A DNA stretch of 64,000 nt from assembly GCA_027922465.2 (NCBI GenBank), contig BQMF02000161.1:682001-746000 (forward strand), in the 5' to 3' direction. Every line of letters starts with the position of its first letter. Position 1 is the first letter of the stretch. The stretch comes from Turritopsis dohrnii (lineage: Eukaryota > Cnidaria > Hydrozoa > Anthoathecata > Oceaniidae). Positions 12,436-21,978 of the stretch are shown here, in pieces. Both the position numbers and the translations under genes were made by a program. The notes beneath the pieces were generated by a model. That model did no database searches. It saw nothing but the letters and a program-made list of their open reading frames with translations, and had not been told where the DNA came from.

Positions 12436-13647
12436 CATCTTACTGTCCAAACCTAGTCATATTTGTTTCTCCAATTTGATTGGTTCATAAAAAAGCCGTC
12501 TCAATCGTGATTGGTACATAATGCCCGATTTCTACGAAAGGGTGCTAATATAGCCACCCTAACTTCAATAGCGATAGTTTATTGGCTGATTTTCGCCATG
12601 CCATGTGATCGTCCACAAAACGTTTTAAAAATGGCAGCGAAAGAACGTGTGTAGTTTGCTAAAAGTTTCTTTGATGGAAATATGGCTTTAAAAGAAGTTA
12701 ATACAGCTTATAATTTTATATAAAGAATTGCATTACTGTTGGGAACTTATCATGTTCACAAAATTAAATTACAGTGTGGTTATTCTGTTTTTTGAAAGAA
12801 GTTTTCTTGAAGTTTAAAATATGAAAACAGTGCCAATACATGCATGGTGTGTGGAAGAAAAGGTATTTCTTGTTTTATTTTTGCTCCAAGCCTTTTTAAA
12901 TATGAAAGACCTTCGTGTATTTTGTATGTGTATGCATGTTTGAAGTCAATTTTTAGAAGCTTTTGGATTTTTAAAGCTCAGCTTAGCTTCCTTTCAGCTC
13001 CTCCCCAACATCACCAACATATGCACTTTATACAGCTATTTATACTATATTTAGTAGCAATTTTTGGATGTATTCTGGCTATATCAGCTTATCTCTTTTC
13101 TCCCTACGTATGTTGTATTTTTTTAACTTTTAGATTAGATATGAGCTTTAATTTCTAAGTAATTATTATTGTGATATTTATATTTTTCATTCTGAGGAGA
13201 GATCAATATAGAAACTTTATATATTAGTTTGTGCTGCCCAAACGATATGTTGGTTACCGCCAGTATACACAATCTTTTTATAGGATTCGTTATATTTAAT
13301 GTGGTTAAATTAAAGTTTCGTATTGTGTCGATGCACTTTTTTGGAGTACGTGGGTGGCAAATATCCAGTAACAATCATTCAGCTTATTCGTACAAAAAAA
13401 CAGATCTTCATAAATGATCTCCGCGATAGCATAAAGAAAAGCCCCTTTTTTATGTTATGGTAGGCTGACTTTCTTGACGAAAACATTGTCAGTCGCATCA
13501 ATATTTTTGTTTATTTAATGCTGATGCTTCTCGAGCTGAATGATGTGACTGTCTTAGTTTTGCAGGACTAGTGTGCTAGTGTTGCATTTTTGTGGCATTT
13601 TCAGCAGCAAAGCTTGCAGAAATCCTTCTGCCCGGTAGGGCATCTTG
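12436..13647 (+). mobile_element. Tandem array unit 2 (double-hairpin element)
   Basis: A near-identical copy of the preceding unit, 1212 bp. Differences are scattered substitutions, small indels and an extra stretch at about 13548-13566 (ACTGTCTTAGTTTTGCAGG). It has the same terminal hairpins at about 13616-13644. The high identity implies recent duplication or array expansion. Confidence 0.75.
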
Positions 13648-13664
13648 TTTTTCTTCGTTTTTTT

Positions 13665-14121
13665 CTTACTGTCCAAACCTAGCGGTTTTTTGAAATTTCG
13701 TGCGTGCACTTACATGAAACCAAAGCACCGTGCATGGCATGTCAGCGATATATTTACAAAAGTTTCTTTGATCAATATTAAATATATTTTAAGACATAAA
13801 ACATATTTTCAGTTAAAAAAGAAAATTTGTAGAAGAAACTAGTAACTATCTTGGACTGTGATCATCGTTTCTTACTGAAAATAAATTCTCAACGTTTTGT
13901 AAACAGAAGAGTCAAAAAAGCTTTATAATACAATAACGAAATACATGTGCTTCCGTGGCGCAGTTGGCTAGTGGACTTGTCTGGTAACTGAAAGGTCGGT
14001 GGTTCGAGCCCACCTAGGTCGTTCAACATTTTCTGTCGAATTTTATAAATTTCATAACATATTTCATTTTTCATGCTTCAAAAGATTTTGCAGAAATCTT
14101 TCTGCCCGTAAGGGCATCTTG
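13665..14121 (+). mobile_element. Tandem array unit 3, shorter, with a tRNA-like insert
   Basis: Shares the opening CTTACTGTCCAAACCTAG and the closing double hairpin (GCAGAA-ATCT-TTCTGC, then TGCCC-GTAA-GGGCA, then TCTTG) with units 1 and 2. Its 457-bp interior is different and holds a tRNA-like sequence. Sharing only the ends is what non-autonomous members of one transposon family do. Confidence 0.65.
13949..14022 (+). tRNA. tRNA-like sequence (Thr GGT-like), probably a pseudogene or SINE head
   Basis: A plausible A box (TGGCGCAGTTGGCTAGTGG) and B box (GGTTCGAGCCC) stand at tRNA spacing. The T arm is perfect (GGTGG/CCACC). The anticodon loop would read CTGGTAA, i.e. anticodon GGT. The acceptor stem does not pair (GCTTCCG against TAGGTCG) and the anticodon stem is poor. 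I therefore regard it as a tRNA-derived element, not a functional tRNA. Confidence 0.5.
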
Positions 14122-14551
14122 TATTCTATTTTTAATGAACGTGTGAAAAATCGAAACAATGTTCTATCCATGTTATGTACGGAAAAAAAACGGAATCCTA
14201 ACTTTTATCAGTCATATCTTTTGATATTTTGGGTTAAATTATGCGATTTTTACACCAAAAGAAAGAAGATTTTCTCGTCTTTCCATATGTAATTTTTATT
14301 TTCAAATTAAAAATATTTGGGCTATAATAAGGACTGTTAGCATGAGATCATGTAATTAAAACGTTAAAGATTAATTAGAAAATACGTGAATGCAGATTAA
14401 TGACCCGTTCAATACAAAACACGATCGAATCGTCAATACGTTTCTCTCTTGTGACTATGCTAAAATGTAACGCTACATTTACATGACAAAAATATTTTTT
14501 CGTGAAATCCTTGCTTAAAACAACTTTTTCACACAAAATAACAAAAAAAAA

Positions 14552-15331
14552 TTAGGTACATTCGACATGTGAGCCATTTCTTTGCATACAATGGTTAGTT
14601 CGCCCCATCATGGCATTAAAAGAACTCCTGATAATGGCAGGATTTTGTCTTAGTACGTTTACTTCATCAACTATCCTCCTTCGTAATTCCACCAAATTAG
14701 CAGGAGGGGTACGAAAAACTTTCTGCTTGAGATAACCCCAAAGAAAAAAGTCCAAAGGAGTCAGATCGGGAGATCTGGGCGGCCACTCAACGGGATGATG
14801 GAGAGCAACCACACGGTTTTGAAACTTTGTTCTTAGAAGTCGACGGATTTCGAGTGAGCTATGGGCTGGGGCTCCGTCCTGAAACCACCAGATGTTTTGA
14901 AAAATAGGATCGGCGTACAATCCAAACGCTCTTGCTATTCCAGGAAACGCAAACTGTTCCAACATTTCTTTATAAGCTCGTGCGTTAACATTTCTATTGA
15001 AAAAGAAGGGTCCCATAATCTCTCCATTACCACATAGGCCAATCCAAACATTCAGCTTTTGGCGGGAAGAACTTTTCTCGAACTTAAAATCACGAGAAGG
15101 CTGGCCTTTGGGAGCATAACAAAGAACGTTCTGTGTGTTTACTCTGCCACACATGTGAAAAGCAACCTCGTCTCCAATAACAATGTTGGCCAAAAAACGT
15201 GGATTGTGGGCATTGTGAGAAAAGTATCTACAGAAACGCAACCTTCTAGCCATGTCACCATTTTGCAGCTCTTGCACAACATGTATCTTGTAAGGATGCC
15301 AACGTAAATTTTTTCTGGTAATATTGGTGAT
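14552..15331 (-). pseudogene. IS630/Tc1/mariner transposase, N-terminally truncated
   Basis: Open from about 15331 to the stop at 14552. It starts with the recognisable TRKNLRWHPYK segment in the same frame as the long ORF. Catalytic motifs are a first acidic site in VIGDEVAF, a second Asp in WFQDGAPAH and a third Asp in SPDLTPLDFFLWG. There are 41 residues between the second and third, a DD41D spacing. The N-terminal helix-turn-helix region is missing, because an in-frame stop lies just upstream of 15331. An intact-looking catalytic core with a lost DNA-binding part suggests it is inactive. Confidence 0.85.
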
Positions 15332-15623
15332 ATTTTATTCTGGTTATAAAGGTTTTCAGAGAGCACGGGGAATAAGTTTTCATTGAAGAATTAATTTTAC
15401 GTTTAAGCACATTTCACACAATCATTAAAATATTTGTGAGTTTTCAAAAATTTTCGTGCAGACTTTAACACAGCAATACTACTCAAGACAACATTTTACT
15501 GAAAACAAAAGGATAATTGATCGTTAAGTGTTGAGTTTATTGATCTTTAAGAAGTTAATGACCGTATCGAAACATTTAAACCCGAATAACTTTCTAAATA
15601 TTAAACTTCACAAAATATATGTA

Positions 15624-15787
15624 CAGAGGCGTAGCCAGAGGTCAGTCAAAATTTGTGGAGGAGAGTTAAGTCATTTAGTGTTGAAAAGGACAGCGTGCAA
15701 GTAACCTAATCGTCACTTAAGACTGAAAAGAAATATCATAATGTTGGACTCCTCCACTTTTTTTGACTGACCATAACTACGCCTCTG
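15624..15787. mobile_element. MITE, CAGAGGCGTAG family, copy 1
   Basis: 164 bp with inverted ends CAGAGGCGTAGCCAGAGGTC / GACTGACCATAACTACGCCTCTG and an apparent 5-bp target duplication ATGTA. A second copy of exactly equal length is at 54770-54933. This one is inserted in the mariner-like element. The CAG start and 5-bp duplication point to an hAT-like family. Confidence 0.85.
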
Positions 15788-15996
15788 ATGTATCTTTTCT
15801 GAAAAGTTAAGAAAAAGATCTTTTAAATGATATGAAAATCGCATGTAACGAGTAAAAACTTTAAAAGTTACAGCTTTTTAAATCTAGGATTCCGCTTTTT
15901 TCAGGACACACTGTATGCTTGTTGATACCAAATTTTGATGATTGGTAATTAAATTTTTTAAAACAATTAAGCATTAACAAAAGTTTGTGATCATTA

Positions 15997-16638
15997 AGGC
16001 TCGTTTCCATTTAACTGCATTTTACGCTGTGGCGTAAAAAGCTCAAGAGCATTTTTCTCTTTATAAAAATTTATTTCCATTGAGCGTCACTTTTCTTTTA
16101 TGAGCGTGTCTCTTTAAGCATGTCGTTTGCAGTGAAGAAGAGATTACTACTACTTCATAAGCTAAAAGTGTCTGATTTGTTTATCTTACGTTTACGTCGC
16201 AGACATAAATACAAAACTACGAAAACGAAGAAACTATGGATGAGAAAATTATTTCAAGAAAGACGTTCAAAGGGACTGTTCACAATTTTGGTTAAAGATC
16301 TCATGTCGTTTGATCAAGAATATTTTTTTAAGGCCTTCAGGATGTCACAGTAAAACTTGAGGAATTACTCATCAAAAAATCTTCCCAATGTTCTTTTCCG
16401 AGAAAATTACGTAATGTTTACAAAATACTAAAAAATGATTGGCTATCAGTCATGAGAGAAAAAAACAACGCCGCGAAAAGTAGAATGAACTCAACGTTGT
16501 CGCTAAACTCAAGAGCAATCTTGAAGAGCATAAATTCTCTCGGTCAGCGGTATTTTTTGCAAGTTGCCCATGCGCCATGAAAATGCTCTTGAGCTTTTTA
16601 CGCTACAGCAGAAAATGCAGTTAAATGGAAACGAGCCT
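15997..16638 (+). mobile_element. Harbinger-type element, internally deleted
   Basis: 642 bp with very long inverted repeats of about 65 bp, starting AGGCTCGTTTCCATTTAACT and mirrored at the right end. It is flanked by TTA on both sides, matching the TWA target duplication of PIF/Harbinger transposons. It contains the N-terminal fragment of a Harbinger transposase but no catalytic region. Confidence 0.85.
16120..16353 (+). pseudogene. N-terminal fragment of a Harbinger transposase
   Basis: A 77-codon frame with the pattern R-R-x-K...KLWMRKLFQERRSKG...FDQEYFFKAFRMS, matching the segment upstream of the DDE core in animal PIF/Harbinger nucleases. A stop follows FRMSQ; a +1 shift would continue with VKLEELL, suggesting a frameshift. 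The DDE catalytic domain is absent, so the product cannot transpose the element. Confidence 0.7.
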
Positions 16639-16704
16639 TTAGAAATTGGTGGAAAACTCAAAAGTAGCTTAAGGAAACCACTTTCCATAGATATTCGTCC
16701 TTAC

Positions 16705-16890
16705 TTTAAAAGCAGCGTATCAGCCCATTAGGAGCCCATCGACTGACTGCACACTGGCCTTCGGTCAAGTTAGAGCAATGCTATACGTATCTGTGGCGGT
16801 AAGTCAACTATTAGTTGCAAGTCAGTGGGCGGAAGAGGCAACCATTGCGGATGCAAGCCCAAGGACTAAAAACTGCCGGTTACTTACTTA
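16705..16890 (+). mobile_element. tRNA-headed SINE, 5'-truncated copy
   Basis: Matches the reverse complement of about 61055-61245, from TTTAAAAGCAGCG through GACTGACTGCACACTGGCC and CTATACGTATCTGTGGCGG to a (TTAC)n tail. The tRNA-like head of the full copy is missing, consistent with 5' truncation during reverse transcription. Confidence 0.8.
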
Positions 16891-17191
16891 TTTTTACTCA
16901 GCATCGTCAGGTTAGAAGGTTGAAGCACTTTGACGTAGAAGCAGACGAAAATGGAGTACTGCTGATAGTCTTTGGAATAGACCGTGATTGGCAAGACGAA
17001 GTCACGTGACCAACAATCCTACAAATGACGATAACAGAAGCTCCTGTAAGTTGGTAGAGATTCATCCATGCAATAAAAGTTATAGATCACGAAATAACCC
17101 AACCTCGAATTCAGGGTTTCTTGCCTTTTCGATATATGGTTGGAAATACTTATCTAAAGTGCACCACGCTTGAAAATGAAATCTTATCAAT

Positions 17192-17379
17192 GTGATGAGA
17201 TGTAAGGTAACAGTGACATCTGATGAAATTATTCCAAGCAACCATCAAAGAAGAAAAAAAGAACAACCTCACTGGCGCGGCACCAACGACAAAGACACTC
17301 GCGACAAAGAAGAATTTTTGGGTGGTCCACACGCAGGCAGATCATTGCAAAGCGTTTGGGGAAAAGGCGTGAAAAACGG
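17192..17379 (+). CDS. Candidate first exon of an unknown gene
   Basis: Opens MMRCKVTVTSDEI, continues with a basic, charged stretch and ends at a near-consensus donor (AACGG|GTAAGT). The mixed composition is unlike the surrounding AT-rich noise. No downstream exon could be identified before 19866, so this is a weak call. It could instead be a transposon relic. Confidence 0.25.
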
Positions 17380-17509
17380 GTAAGTTATTCGGTTGACTAC
17401 ACGGGTTTTTATATAAGCAACACGTTTATAAGCAACACTAGTAAATTTTCTCAAAAAGTTAAGTAACAGTACTACAAGGATCAAACATAAAATTTGAAAT
17501 CATGTAACA

Positions 17510-17992
17510 CTACTTTAGGGCCAGAAACTTTCGCGGGCATTTACTTTCGCGTGTCAAAAAAAACGCGAAATATTTGACAAAAACTTTCGCGTTTGGCGAT
17601 TTTTGGAACAAATTTCGCGGAAAAAACTTTCGCAAATTCAAAATAAGGTTTGTATTCGCGTCAAAAAACTTTCGCGAATGGGCAAAATTCAAGAAAAACA
17701 TTTATTCGTTAAATCACATGTAAGGTCTTCACTTTAATCAAAAATGTATATAAAATATACAAGTTTAGGCTAACACCAAGTGTTATTATAGTTGACGACG
17801 ATTAAAGTAGAAATAAATCATTACTTTTGAAAATTGCCCCGTTTTTATGATTTTATGAAGGTGAAAAAACTTTCGCGTTTTGAAAAATATCCATGACTTC
17901 GCGTGAAAAAACTTTCGCGTTTTGATGATTTAGAACTTCCAAAGGCAGAAACTTTCGCGAAAATGACCGAAAAGTTTCTGCTCCTAAAGTAG
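17510..17992. mobile_element. Fold-back element packed with ACTTTCGC motifs
   Basis: Inverted ends CTACTTTAGGGCCAGAAAC and GTTTCTGCTCCTAAAGTAG enclose 483 bp. The octamer ACTTTCGC occurs eight times in the same orientation (near 17526, 17541, 17581, 17626, 17667, 17869, 17909 and 17950), and other TTTCGCG variants are present. No ORF is supported. It resembles a MITE whose interior expanded by repeating a subterminal motif. Confidence 0.75.
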
Positions 17993-18369
17993 CATAGCTA
18001 CAGCACATTTCTTTAAATGTAACACTGGGTTGTTACACTAGGTCGCGGTACTATGTCCTAGACTTTGTACTTAGATACTTAAACGTATACAAAGGTATTC
18101 AAGACTGGAAATACATATTTTTTCAATTAATACTTATCAACAAATTACTACTAAGGTCTGACCATGGTTGCTTATAAAACGTGTAACAATACCTAAATTA
18201 AGATTAGTATTTAAACAGGTCTTGTAAGGTTTGACATTTCGTTATAGACGACAAATCTTTCATACAAACGAACAACTGCTGGGCTTGGTCACGAATAATG
18301 TTCGAACATGTATTTGTAATTACGAATGTTTTCCTAGGATAGCCTCTTCAGTTCCTTAAGGTACTGTTG

Positions 18370-18612
18370 TCAATGAGGATCCTGTGAAGGAGGTCTTAAA
18401 GCATTTAAAACCCCCATTTAGGCTACGGAAACTGTAATGACAGGAACCGCTCAACTAGACTACCATCTTAGAGAAATCATTCCTACTCTCTGAGTGCTAA
18501 GCAGAGAGGAGTGATTCACACTGTTATTGTCGCTGACATGACTCGGTCGGGGATTGAACCCGCGACCTCCCGAACAGGAAGCGAGAACTCCACCACAAGG
18601 CTACCAGTCGGG
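18370..18612 (-). mobile_element. tRNA-derived SINE
   Basis: Read on the minus strand, the head (18612-18540) has an A box TGGTAGCCTTGTGGTGGAG and a B box GGTTCAATCCC at tRNA spacing, with a T stem of four good pairs but an unpaired acceptor stem. A non-tRNA body follows, with ACTCCTCTCTGCTTAGCACT. The 3' end is not defined. Confidence 0.65.
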
Positions 18613-18745
18613 TTAGGCCATACCATTGGTCACAAGCCCTGACGCCACCATTATAGGGCGATCATTAGTGACAGCTGACACCGTGCAGTCGCATGTGACA
18701 AGGTTCTGAATTAATCCTGATGATGACAGCTAACATACAGTTTAA

Positions 18746-18892
18746 CTGCCAATTTGAGACCATCAAAACTTGACAGTGTAAACCTTGTTAAATTTGTTTG
18801 GGATAGTGAGCATTTAGTCACGTGATGACTCGTTCTTCCAAACACTTTTATAAGAATTTTCACCAATAAGTTTGATGGTCTCAAATTGGCAG
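18746..18892. mobile_element. MITE with 25-bp terminal inverted repeats
   Basis: 147 bp with ends CTGCCAATTTGAGACCATCA and its mirror TGATGGTCTCAAATTGGCAG. The interior (AAACCTTG...TTTGGG...CTTTTATAAG..TTTTCACC) resembles 25667-25745, which may be a decayed relative. Confidence 0.8.
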
Positions 18893-19865
18893 ATAAACAT
18901 ACTCCTAAGAATGGTAGATATTCTGTCCTATTCTGTAAGCGTTAAGTGAAATTAACACCCATTTAAAACATCTAAGACGTTAACATGAGCGTTACCTTTA
19001 AGAAGTATTCATGGTTTACAAATGATAATATATGATGATGTCATTTTTGCGATTTTGAAAGATTGCAGCACTAAACTGCAAGTTGTGGTTTTCAGTCTCA
19101 AATTGGACATCTCAAGTTCTATTTGAACAATGTGATGGTTGATAAAAAAACAAATTTTCCCACAATGCCAATAACAACGCGATCATAAGGCGTGTCTCAA
19201 TGAAACATGATCGTTTTCTCATTGCTAAGATGAGTTACGCAAATTTCCATCCATCTTAAATCTGTTTTTCTTTGAACATTTTGTTGTCGGTAGAAATATA
19301 GTTTTTAAGATAACCTAGTATTCTTGAAGTCTCCTTCAACACAAGTGCCAGCATGACCGAACTTAAACGAAATCGGGATAATCGGATCTCCAACGTGGAA
19401 CGTAGAAAAGTCATCTCCTTGTAGAAAACTTCGTCGTCATGGTAACATTGTTTTGAGTAACCAACAGATTGACAACGAACGTTTAGATAGTGGAAAGAGC
19501 TCGGGCTGGTTTTCCCGGACGATATAACTACGTTTTCACCGCAAAAAGTCGAGATAAGTAAGGCTAATATCAGCAGTGATCATGTAGTAATTGATATTGC
19601 AAGATGCCAGCAAACAGGGAGAAGAAAGAACACTTTGGTGAAGAATTTGTACAAAATTTTGTTTGAACTGAAATATAAAAAATAATAGTTAGAATTATAT
19701 AAAAATAATTAGATTTGTTTTTTACAAAAATAACTGCTTCCCATCTTAACAGATGACAGCTGTCAGCCAATCAGCTTTTGAGATTCTCACGAACTGATAC
19801 TTCCAACAAAGGCCGGTAATTCGAATGTGATTTATTTCATGGCAGACATCGTTTACAGCCGCAAC

Positions 19866-21944
19866 TCAAGATTTGCTTTCACTTAAGATGTTATAGCATC
19901 GATCGCATACCCGCACTGGATCGGTATAACCCATCTCAAGAATCGGAAATTTCATTGACGTGCATGACCCGCAGAATATTCCGCCGCATTTCCGACAATG
20001 ATGCTATGGCAACAAACATATAAACAAAACTGACCTCATTCCAACTGTCACTCATCGATGAAAGCGAAATATTTACGAGCCAAGGCTGTCGATAAAACGA
20101 CAACGTTTGACAATACCTTTCGTCTAACTGTCGTAAATCTCAGTTTACAACCCATGCAATTTTTCGTTTCTTGATCATGAACCCAGGCACGGATAACACA
20201 CGCAGCAGTGTGTCGCTCACCACAAGCAACACTTTTCACATGTTTGTATGCTAGTGAATCCACCAGTGTTGGGTACAACCTTAAACAAAATTGTAATGTA
20301 GAAGAAGAAGAGAGGAGGTGGTGGTGGTCAGTAACCGACTTCTAGAAACTTACCTGTCACCATGGTCCGCATGGCCAAGTCGACCGGATGAACCTCGACC
20401 CCATGTAAATAAACTACCACTTTCTAAAAACATCACCACAAAAACATCGGTTAGTACTGCTATTGAATTAAACGAAACTGTCCCTCCCTCACAACACACG
20501 AAACAAAAAACACGCTGATGATGTTGACCAACCTGTGACTGCAGCACTATGAGACATCCCACAATCAAAATACACAACTTTATCGGATGACGGAATAAAG
20601 ACACTTGACGGTAACGTCAAATACGGCGAATCTTGTCGAACATTCACACCAAGCTGTCCGTATCGACCGTCACCAAAGCAATATAACGTACCAGTGCCTA
20701 AAAGACGAAATCAGTCGAACGCAGTCGAGTGAAAAAATTCCGAAGGAAACCACAAGCAAACAATTAACGTACATGATAACACTAAAGTATGTTTTCCACC
20801 GCATTTGATATCTTGTATCTCCTCATTCCTAAAATAAAATCGCATGATACTGGCACATGATGTTTTTCGAAAAACAATTTCAACTAGACGACGCCATACC
20901 AGAACGTCGATGGCGCTTCATGAGGGAGATTTCGTGATTCGTTATCACCAGTTCCTAACTGTCCCATATCATTAGCCCCCCATAACCATACATCGCCATT
21001 TACTAAAAGATAAGTCAATTATGTTTGAACAGCTTGCTGTCACAGTTATTATAACCATTAAAATGTTAATGAAAAAGGGAACAATAGAGACGAGCGTTTA
21101 GTGACGTCATGCTGAGATAAAGGATGCTTAATAGAAACTGCAGAAATGCAAATGTCAAAAATATTGAAATACAAAAGAAAAGTAGCAAAAAGGAATAATA
21201 ACATAATAACAAGAAAGGTTGGACTAAGAATCAAGAACAGCTGTCAAACTGGGCTATTTCTATGAGAAAAAAAAACACGTTTGAAATTGCAATAAAAGCA
21301 ACACACTATTACACAACCGAGAAAGATTAGTTCGGTGTGAGTTTTCTCGTTAGTGAAGGGAGCTACGTGGCAGGAGCTAATGAGAGCTGGTAATTATGGT
21401 AACATTCTTTTCATAGTCATACAGAGGAAAACATATAAGCACGCCATTTCACTGAGACATGACATGGTAAATATAGTTGTGTGAGCAAGTTTCAAGATCA
21501 ATAACACTGCAACGTTGAAACAGTGAAGTAGTCGAACTATACATAGTGAAAACATAGCCTTAATAGATAACCTCTTCTTTACACTAGCAACTTTAAGAAA
21601 CCGACTTGCAACGTGAGGAGGTTCGATTGCAGTTTGTAACTCTTTTGATGTTAATTATTTACTAACACGTGAAGAGGTCAAGAAAACAATGTTTATCGAT
21701 ATTTTCGTGTAAAAACACTAAGAAGAAGAGCAAGAATTGGTCAAAATTTCAACACACTCCATCTTACCGGTGACAGCTCCTGCATGGTAACACCCACATG
21801 ATATCTTGCTGATTTCAACGTCTTTCAAATGTTCGATTTTATTTGGAAATCCCCGACTCTGTAAATTTCCTATACCAAGTTGACCATTGTCATTTTCGCC
21901 AAAAGCAAATAACTGACCAGTAGAGGTAAGTGCTAAACAAACAA

Positions 21945-21978
<34 letters not shown>

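Larger units (their letters stand above)
14174..15912 (-). mobile_element. Mariner-like DNA transposon, decayed
   Basis: Imperfect terminal inverted repeats are seen: the left end carries GGAAAAAAAACGGAATCCTA, and the reverse complement of the right end carries CTGAAAAAAGCGGAATCCTA. Between them lies a mariner-like transposase relic on the minus strand. A separate 164-bp MITE is nested inside at 15624-15787. Exact outer ends are uncertain by about 10 bp. Confidence 0.7.

Noticed and set aside
11632..13158. Two near-identical ORFs of 96 and 104 codons
   Set aside because: They lie in the duplicated array units, so identity reflects recent duplication; there is no domain, no start context and a T-rich hydrophobic composition.
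19320..19450. Coding-looking patch near the end of the PH-RCC1-FYVE gene
   Set aside because: Both strands read open for 20-40 codons (one minus frame contains FHVGDPIIPISFKFGHAG), but no good acceptor-donor pair was found, so neither strand could be preferred.
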